Below, piece by piece: positions 25,373 to 30,504 of a stretch of 30,504 nucleotides of DNA. The number at the start of each line of letters is the position of its first letter. Position 1 is the stretch's first letter. The position numbers were made by a program, and so were the translations under genes. Under the pieces are notes generated by a model. The model was not told the DNA's origin. It ran no database searches and was given only the letters and a program-made list of their open reading frames with translations. Source of the stretch: Pampinifervens sp037481935 (GTDB lineage: Bacteria; Aquificota; Aquificia; Aquificales; Aquificaceae); the NCBI RefSeq assembly GCF_046159715.1, contig NZ_JBJXCT010000014.1:1-30504 (forward strand), written 5' to 3'.

Positions 25373-25500
25373 AGGTATAGTCTACCCCCCATGGAAACAT
25401 GGGTAAGGGTGAAGTTCCGACCTGCATGAATGGTCCAACGAGTGCCACGCTGTCTCGAGGAGAGTCCCGGCGAAATTGTAATGCCGGTCAAGATGCCGGC

Positions 25501-25531
<31 letters not shown>

Positions 25532-25993
25532 GCTTCACTGTAGTCTGGCATTGAGCCTTGGCTTGCCCTGCGCAGGATAGGTGGGAGCCTGTGAAGTCCC
25601 TCCTCCGGGAGGGATGGAGGCGCCGGTGAGATACCACCCTGGGCAGGCTGAGGCCCTAACCGAGCGGTGTCATCCACCGCCGGGACCGTGCCAGATGGGC
25701 AGTTTAGCTGGGGCGGCTGCCTCCCAAAAGGTAACGGAGGCGTCCAAAGGTACCCTCAGGCGGGTCGGAAATCCGCCGTAGAGTACAAGGGCAGAAGGGT
25801 GCCTGACTGTGAGGCAGACATGCCGAGCAGAGGCGAAAGCCGGGCCTAGTGACCCACTGGTTCTTCGGGGAAGGGCCAGTGATCAGCGGATAAAAGCTAC
25901 TCCGGGGATAACAGGCTAATCTCCCCCGAGAGCCCACATCGACGGGGAGGTTTGGTACCTCGATGTCGGCTCCCCCCATCCTGGGGCTGAAGC

Positions 25994-26027
<34 letters not shown>

Positions 26028-26195
26028 GGGGACGCGAGCTGGGTTCAGAACGTCGCGAGACAGTTCGGTCCCTATCCGCCGCGGGCGCAGGAGTCTTGAG
26101 TGGGTCCGTCCCTAGTACGAGAGGACCGGGACGGGGCAGGCTCTGGTGTGCCGGTTATCTCTCCAGAGGTAGCGCCGGGTAGCCATCCTGCTACG

Positions 26196-26228
<33 letters not shown>

Positions 26229-26338
26229 CACCACAAGATAAGGACTCCCTGAAGGGCCCTGGAAGACTACCAGGTTGATAGGCAGCAGGTGGAAGCTCCG
26301 CAAGGGGTGTAGCCAAGCTGTACTAATAGCCCGTTCGG

Positions 26339-26376
26339 CTTGCACACCCACAGGAAGGAAAACCTATTGAGTTGCC
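26339..26376 (+). other. 23S processing stem, downstream arm
   Basis: Complementary to 22678-22716. It starts in the last bases of 23S and ends 13 nt before 5S. Confidence 0.85.
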
Positions 26377-26389
26377 AGTTTGAAAGCTT

Positions 26390-26510
26390 CCCTCGGGACC
26401 ATAGCGGAGGGGAAACACCCGGTTTCCATTCCGAACCCGGCAGTTAAGCCCTCCAGCGCCGATGATACTGTGCTGGGCGAACGGCACGGGAAAGTAGGTC
26501 GTCCCGGGGG
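26390..26510 (+). rRNA. rrf: 5S ribosomal RNA
   Basis: About 121 nt. The terminal helix CCCTCGGGAC (26390-26399) pairs with GTCCCGGGGG (26501-26510) over ten base pairs with one G-U. Typical internal segments are ACCATAGCGG, TTCCATTCCGAACCCGGCAG and TTAAGCCCTCCAGCGCCGATGATA. Its last base abuts the stop codon of the convergent metallopeptidase gene. No terminator is visible. Confidence 0.95.
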
Positions 26511-26783
26511 TTAAAAACCTTCCTCCAGATACACTTCCAGAAGCCTTTTAAAGAGTTTGCCGTGATTTCTGTATCTCAGATGCAGTAGTTCGTGAACTAT
26601 TATTCTGTCCATGTCTGCTGACTCCATTTCTAGCACTGTGCTGTCAAAGGTTATTCTTCCTTTGCTTGAACAGCTTGCCAGCTTATTTTTCATGTTCCTT
26701 ATGTGGATTTCCCTGAGTTTTTCATCAACTTTGAGCTTTTTTGCCCACAGCCTTACTCTCTCTTTAAACTCCTGAGATGTCAT
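26511..26783 (-). CDS. Short YgjP/SprT-like zinc metallopeptidase (DUF45 / M48-like)
   Basis: A 90-residue protein with the zinc motif HELLH at 64-68 and a third histidine at 74 in the context HELLHLRYRNHGKLF, as in YgjP-type (DUF45) proteins. Those are usually about 230 residues, so only the C-terminal catalytic core is here. The preceding 60 residues still read smoothly (RNMKNKLASCSSKGRITFDS, matching the family's RxxKxRWGSC..G.I.LN pattern), so it looks like a compact variant rather than debris. The ATG overlaps the hsdR stop as ATGA, so it is coupled to the restriction gene. DUF45 genes are often found beside type I restriction genes. The TAA abuts the 5S gene. Confidence 0.85.
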   Translation of the reverse strand: MTSQEFKERVRLWAKKLKVDEKLREIHIRNMKNKLASCSSKGRITFDSTVLEMESADMDRIIVHELLHLRYRNHGKLFKRLLEVYLEEGF

Positions 26784-29662
26784 GTCTGTCGCATGATGTT
26801 GAGAATTTCTTCTGTTAACTCTACTGCTTTTGGGTTATTCTGTGGCTCAAGTAATTTGATTATCTCTCTTCTTAAATTCCTTTCCTGTTCCCGACTTCTG
26901 CGCCAGTGGGGATGGTCAGAAAAGAGCTCGCTTATCCTCTTTGCCTTTTCCCCGCTCTCTTTTATGCCTTCTCTTTTTAAGAGCCTGTATATGGCAAAGA
27001 CCTCTGGGGCAAGGCCTTTCTCTGCCCTTTCCCTTTCTAACTCTTCGTATTCTTCATAGAGTTTTTTGAGCTCTTCAATGACCTTCTGTGTGCTTTTCTG
27101 TCCTCTCCTGTAGCTCTCCAGCACGTTTTCAAGTTTCTGGGCGAGGGATATTACATGGGGCTTGGTTTTCATTTCCTGCTGGAAGAGCCTTTGAAGGCCT
27201 TTAGTGAGGTTGTAAACCTTCTCACTGTCGGGTACATCCTCTTTCTGTAGTTCTCTGAGTATTTCCTCGTTAATCTCGTATACATAGGTCGCCTGCCCTA
27301 TTTCTCCCTGTTTTGTGTGTTTTCTTACGAGCTCCTCCACCTTCTTTGTAAACTCCCTGTCTATGTTCTTCCCTGGCTCGTAATACTGTCTGACCACAAG
27401 GTAGAGCCTTATCAGACCTTCCACTCTCTGCAGGTAGGGTCTCAGGAAAGGGTCTGGAGAGAGTATGTTGTAGATGTCTGTTATGTCTATGTAGAGTCTG
27501 TAAAATTTTTCTCTTTTTTCTTCGTCCCGGAGGTGCTCCAGGGCAAGCTCCAGTATTTTGTCCTCCGAGTATGAGCTCAAAAAGACTTCTCTCAGCTCCT
27601 CCATGTCTTTGAACTCCATAAGGCTGGCGAACTTCTCCTTTAGCTTCTGAAGGTCTTCTGCCACTCCTTCTACATCTGCAGAGTCAAAGGCAAGGGCTTT
27701 CTGGAGGTTTGCAAAGATGCCCACAAAGTCCACGATAAGACCTGCGGGTTTCTTTCTGCCATACTGGTCTTCGTAGGGCCTGTTTACCCTCGCTATAGTC
27801 TGGAGCAGGACATGGTCCCTCATGGGCTTGTCAAGATAAAGACAGTAGAGAAGGGGCGCATCAAAGCCAGTTAGCAGTTTGCTGGTGACTATGAGGATTT
27901 TGGGGTTTTTCTCCGGGTCAAGGAAGTTCTTTCTGATGAGTTTTTCCTCTTCCTCTTCAAGATAGTGAAGCCTCATGTGCTCCGGGTCTGTCTGATGCCT
28001 GCTGTATACTACCCTTGAGTATTCTGGTGGCAGGTATCTGTCAAGCTCTTCTTTGTAGAGGGCGCAGGCTTCTCTGTCTACTGCCACCACAAAGGCCTTG
28101 TATCCCAGAGGTTCCACATACTCCCTGTAATGCTCTGCGATATAGCGGGCAACCTTTTCAATCCTGCTTCTGCTTTTGAGGGCGTTCTTTAGTCTGACAG
28201 CCTTGTCAAGTATCCTGTCAAGAGCTTCCACATCGCTGATGCCTTCCGCTTCTTTGAGGTTCAAAAATTCCTCTTCCAGCAGCTTCTTGTCAACGGTGAG
28301 CTCACTGGGGGCAAAGCTGTAGTGAAGGGGAAGGGTTGTCCCATCTGCTATGGACTCGGCTATGCTGTATTTGTCAAGGTATCCCTGTGGCGGGTCATCC
28401 CTGCCGAAAATCACAAAGGTGCTCCTGCCCCTGTCTATGGGCGTGCCCGTAAAGCCTATAAAGGTAGCGTTGGGCAGAGCTCCCATCAGATAGTTTCCAA
28501 GGGCGCCCGATGTGGTTCTGTGTGCCTCGTCAATGAGCACAAAGATGTTTTCTCTGGTGTTTATGTTGGCAGGCATGCCCTCAAACTTGTGTATGGTGGA
28601 GACTATAATGCCCCTTGTGTCCTCTTCCAGAAGCCTTCTGAGCTCTTCCCTGCTGTCTGCAACTTTTACATGAATTCCCACAGACCTGAGGTTCATAAAA
28701 AGCTGGCTTTCCAGTTCCAGCCTGTCCACCAGCATGAGCACTGTGGGATTTTCAAAGAAGGGGCTTTCAATGAGCCTCCTAGCGGTCACAATCATGGTGT
28801 AGGTCTTTCCAGAGCCCTGAGTGTGCCAGATGAGACCTCTTTTCTTTTCCTTTTCCTGTGCCCTCTGAAGGATCTTGTTGACCGCACGCACCTGATGGGG
28901 TCTGAGTATCACCTTCTGCAGGCGTCCGTCCCTCTCCGGGAAAAGTAGGTATTCGGTTATAAGCTCCAGAAGCCTCTCGGGCTGGAAAAAGGACTTTACG
29001 AGACTTTCAAAGTCTCCCGCCTGTTCCTCTTTCCAGTTATACAGTCCCTTTGAGCTTGCGTTCCATGTGGCACCATATAAAAAGCTGATAAGATGCGTAA
29101 GCACAAAAGCCTGCTCAATAGCAAGTAGCTCGGGGCACCTCTCGTGATACCTCCTGACCTGAGATAGAGCTTCCTCCACCGCATCAATTTTATAGGGAGC
29201 CTTTGCTTCCGCAAAGACAACCGGTATGCCGTTTATGAAAAAGACCACGTCCTGCCTTATGGACTCTGAGCCATTAGTAAAGGTAAACTCATCTGTGATG
29301 TGAAAAACATTTCTGTGGGGGTTTTCTGTATCTATTAGCTTTATGTTCCTTTCTCTCCTCTCGGTTTCTATGTAGATGGTTTTCTGACCCTTCAGAAACT
29401 GCCAGACGGTCAGGTTTCCATGGATGTCAGGCCTGACCCTTTCAAGCTCCCTGAGAACATCCATTGCCTTCTGCTCTGTTAGAAAGGGGTTAAGCTCCGT
29501 TATTTTTGGTATGAAAACTTTCTCAAGTATAGCTTTGGCGCTGTTGAGCCTGAGGTTCTGGACCTCCTCGGGGCTTATGTATTTCCAGCCTGCCTGAGTG
29601 GCATACCTGATAACAGGCTCCTGCACCGAGCGCCTTTCCGAAAACCTCAACTTTCCTTCCAC
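26780..29662 (-). CDS. hsdR: Type I restriction enzyme, restriction (motor/nuclease) subunit
   Basis: The R subunit translocates DNA with ATP and cuts unmodified DNA. The 960-residue protein has an N-terminal PD-(D/E)XK nuclease with Asp138 and E152-x-K154 (VVFAEAK), then an SF2 motor with Walker A HTQGSGKT at 280-287, DEAH at 378-381 and GFTGTP at 403-408, a second RecA lobe with a TGFDAPLLYCLYLDKP segment, and a helical C-terminus that contacts the methylase core. It is complete and shows no frameshift. The frame starts at GTG 29662, overlapping the hsdS stop by 16 nt; an internal start is less likely. hsdM is not in the window. Confidence 0.96.
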   Translation of the reverse strand: MEGKLRFSERRSVQEPVIRYATQAGWKYISPEEVQNLRLNSAKAILEKVFIPKITELNPFLTEQKAMDVLRELERVRPDIHGNLTVWQFLKGQKTIYIETERRERNIKLIDTENPHRNVFHITDEFTFTNGSESIRQDVVFFINGIPVVFAEAKAPYKIDAVEEALSQVRRYHERCPELLAIEQAFVLTHLISFLYGATWNASSKGLYNWKEEQAGDFESLVKSFFQPERLLELITEYLLFPERDGRLQKVILRPHQVRAVNKILQRAQEKEKKRGLIWHTQGSGKTYTMIVTARRLIESPFFENPTVLMLVDRLELESQLFMNLRSVGIHVKVADSREELRRLLEEDTRGIIVSTIHKFEGMPANINTRENIFVLIDEAHRTTSGALGNYLMGALPNATFIGFTGTPIDRGRSTFVIFGRDDPPQGYLDKYSIAESIADGTTLPLHYSFAPSELTVDKKLLEEEFLNLKEAEGISDVEALDRILDKAVRLKNALKSRSRIEKVARYIAEHYREYVEPLGYKAFVVAVDREACALYKEELDRYLPPEYSRVVYSRHQTDPEHMRLHYLEEEEEKLIRKNFLDPEKNPKILIVTSKLLTGFDAPLLYCLYLDKPMRDHVLLQTIARVNRPYEDQYGRKKPAGLIVDFVGIFANLQKALAFDSADVEGVAEDLQKLKEKFASLMEFKDMEELREVFLSSYSEDKILELALEHLRDEEKREKFYRLYIDITDIYNILSPDPFLRPYLQRVEGLIRLYLVVRQYYEPGKNIDREFTKKVEELVRKHTKQGEIGQATYVYEINEEILRELQKEDVPDSEKVYNLTKGLQRLFQQEMKTKPHVISLAQKLENVLESYRRGQKSTQKVIEELKKLYEEYEELERERAEKGLAPEVFAIYRLLKREGIKESGEKAKRISELFSDHPHWRRSREQERNLRREIIKLLEPQNNPKAVELTEEILNIMRQT

Positions 29663-30504
29663 CTTACTCTAATTTTACCGCTCATGAGGTTGTGCAAAAG
29701 GCTCTTAAAGAGGTTCTCAAGGGCTCTTTTTCGTTCTTCTTCTTTCTGAATTTTTTCGTCCACTGCCTGCAGAATGCTGGCTATTTGTTTTTGCTCTTCA
29801 AGTGGGGGGAGGGGGAGGGGGACCGTTTCAAACTTTGATTTATTCACTATTGGAACAGTTGTTATTGATTTTAATGAGTTTAATACTTCCTGAACTGTAT
29901 TGTGCTGTAGAGCGTGGAAGATATACAACCCATAGGCACCTGAATTGGGAGTTATTGAATTAATCTGCTGGTTGAATGCTACAGGTTTGGTCGTGTAACC
30001 CACTCTTCCTATTATCCCGATGCAGGATACGAGTATGGAGCCAGCCAGAGCTATGCGTGCCTTGCTTAATGCCTTTTCAGATATCTTTTCCGTAGCAGTT
30101 GATATGAATCTGTTCTTTAAGTCTGGAGGCTTTACAAAGTCAAAAGTGCCAGAAGCCCAGTATTCTGGATTTCCCTTTGATGGTGTATTACCAGTGGAAA
30201 TCTTACCTACCTCCCCCAATCTCACCACATTCCAGTGAGCCGGCAAAGGTCCTATTTCGGTGTCTTTGAGCTCCACCCTTTCCACCTCGTCCAGTGGCAC
30301 AGGTCCGTAGGTAAAAAGGTGCTTCATAAGAGACTTTTTGAGCTCCTTTGTTGCCCTTATGACTTCTTCGGTTTTTTCTATGGATTCCTGCACCCTCCGA
30401 AGCACCTCCGCAATGGCTTTTTGCTCCTCAAGAGGGGGGAGGGGGAAAAGAAGATTGTAAAGGACATTTTTAGACAGCCTTCTTCTTCCTGTTGTCCCTT
30501 CCAT
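29647..30504 (-). CDS. hsdS: Type I restriction enzyme specificity subunit (5' part beyond window)
   Basis: The S subunit sets the recognition sequence for both restriction and methylation. The visible 285 residues hold the end of the first target recognition domain (TRD), the first conserved helix region (PLPPLEEQKAIAEVL, then a long helix to about 50), the complete second TRD (starting at TEIGPLPAHWNVVRLGEVG, about 75-235) and the second conserved helix (PLPPLEEQKQIASIL). The Met at the window edge is internal: a TRD fragment (GRRRLSK) precedes the first conserved region. TRD2 DNA (about 29825-30200) is visibly richer in A and T than its flanks. The stop overlaps hsdR. Confidence 0.94.
   Translation of the reverse strand: MEGTTGRRRLSKNVLYNLLFPLPPLEEQKAIAEVLRRVQESIEKTEEVIRATKELKKSLMKHLFTYGPVPLDEVERVELKDTEIGPLPAHWNVVRLGEVGKISTGNTPSKGNPEYWASGTFDFVKPPDLKNRFISTATEKISEKALSKARIALAGSILVSCIGIIGRVGYTTKPVAFNQQINSITPNSGAYGLYIFHALQHNTVQEVLNSLKSITTVPIVNKSKFETVPLPLPPLEEQKQIASILQAVDEKIQKEEERKRALENLFKSLLHNLMSGKIRVRWKES
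29791..29816. repeat. hsdS conserved-region repeat, copy 2
   Basis: A 26-base segment encoding PLPPLEEQK matches 30421-30446 at 24 of 26 positions, in direct orientation. The two copies bracket the second TRD. Confidence 0.8.
30421..30446. repeat. hsdS conserved-region repeat, copy 1
   Basis: Direct-repeat partner of 29791-29816; encodes the PLPPLEEQK segment after the first TRD. Confidence 0.8.

Overview
The window is bacterial chromosome from a thermophilic member of the Aquificaceae (Hydrogenobacter/Thermocrinis-like; genus not resolvable by eye). The basis is a very GC-rich rRNA operon of Aquificales character next to coding DNA of more moderate GC, a full-length reverse gyrase (the marker gene of (hyper)thermophiles), short intergenic gaps, many stop/start overlaps and many genes without a clear Shine-Dalgarno sequence.

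Layout. (1) 1-7495, plus strand: tail of an unidentified gene, a GYD-domain protein, the ribosome-assembly GTPase der, reverse gyrase, a small four-helix membrane protein, and dxs of the MEP isoprenoid pathway. (2) 7488-13603, minus strand, probably one long transcript: a Cys-rich HTH/NosL-like fusion protein, a PAS-GGDEF diguanylate cyclase, nuoG, a possible 26-residue membrane peptide, then nrdD and nrdG (anaerobic ribonucleotide reductase and its activase). (3) 13624-15670, plus strand: pyrB and coaBC. (4) 15657-18350, minus strand: serA followed by two tandem Uma2-family genes. (5) 18390-20598, plus strand: an unrecognised helical protein, mnmA and rlmB, i.e. RNA modification genes directly upstream of the rRNA operon. 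(6) 20599-26510: rRNA operon with two promoter-like sites, duplicated hairpin + conserved-motif leader modules, 16S, tRNA-Ile(GAT), tRNA-Ala(TGC), 23S and 5S, with long processing stems around 16S and 23S. (7) 26511-30504, minus strand, converging on 5S: a short YgjP-like metallopeptidase, hsdR and a partial hsdS of a type I restriction-modification system whose remaining parts lie beyond the right edge.

The outstanding feature is a 704-nt group I intron inside 23S rRNA (24708-25411), inserted after the equivalent of E. coli U1951. P1, P3, P4, P7, P9 and P10 can be traced by eye. It carries a 151-residue single-motif LAGLIDADG homing endonuclease with its own ribosome-binding site, placed between the two strands of P7. 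Other points of interest are the repeated rRNA leader modules, the HTH-NosL-like fusion, a possible AUU-started membrane peptide, a CxxC-type MnmA, and repeats in hsdS positioned for specificity-domain exchange.
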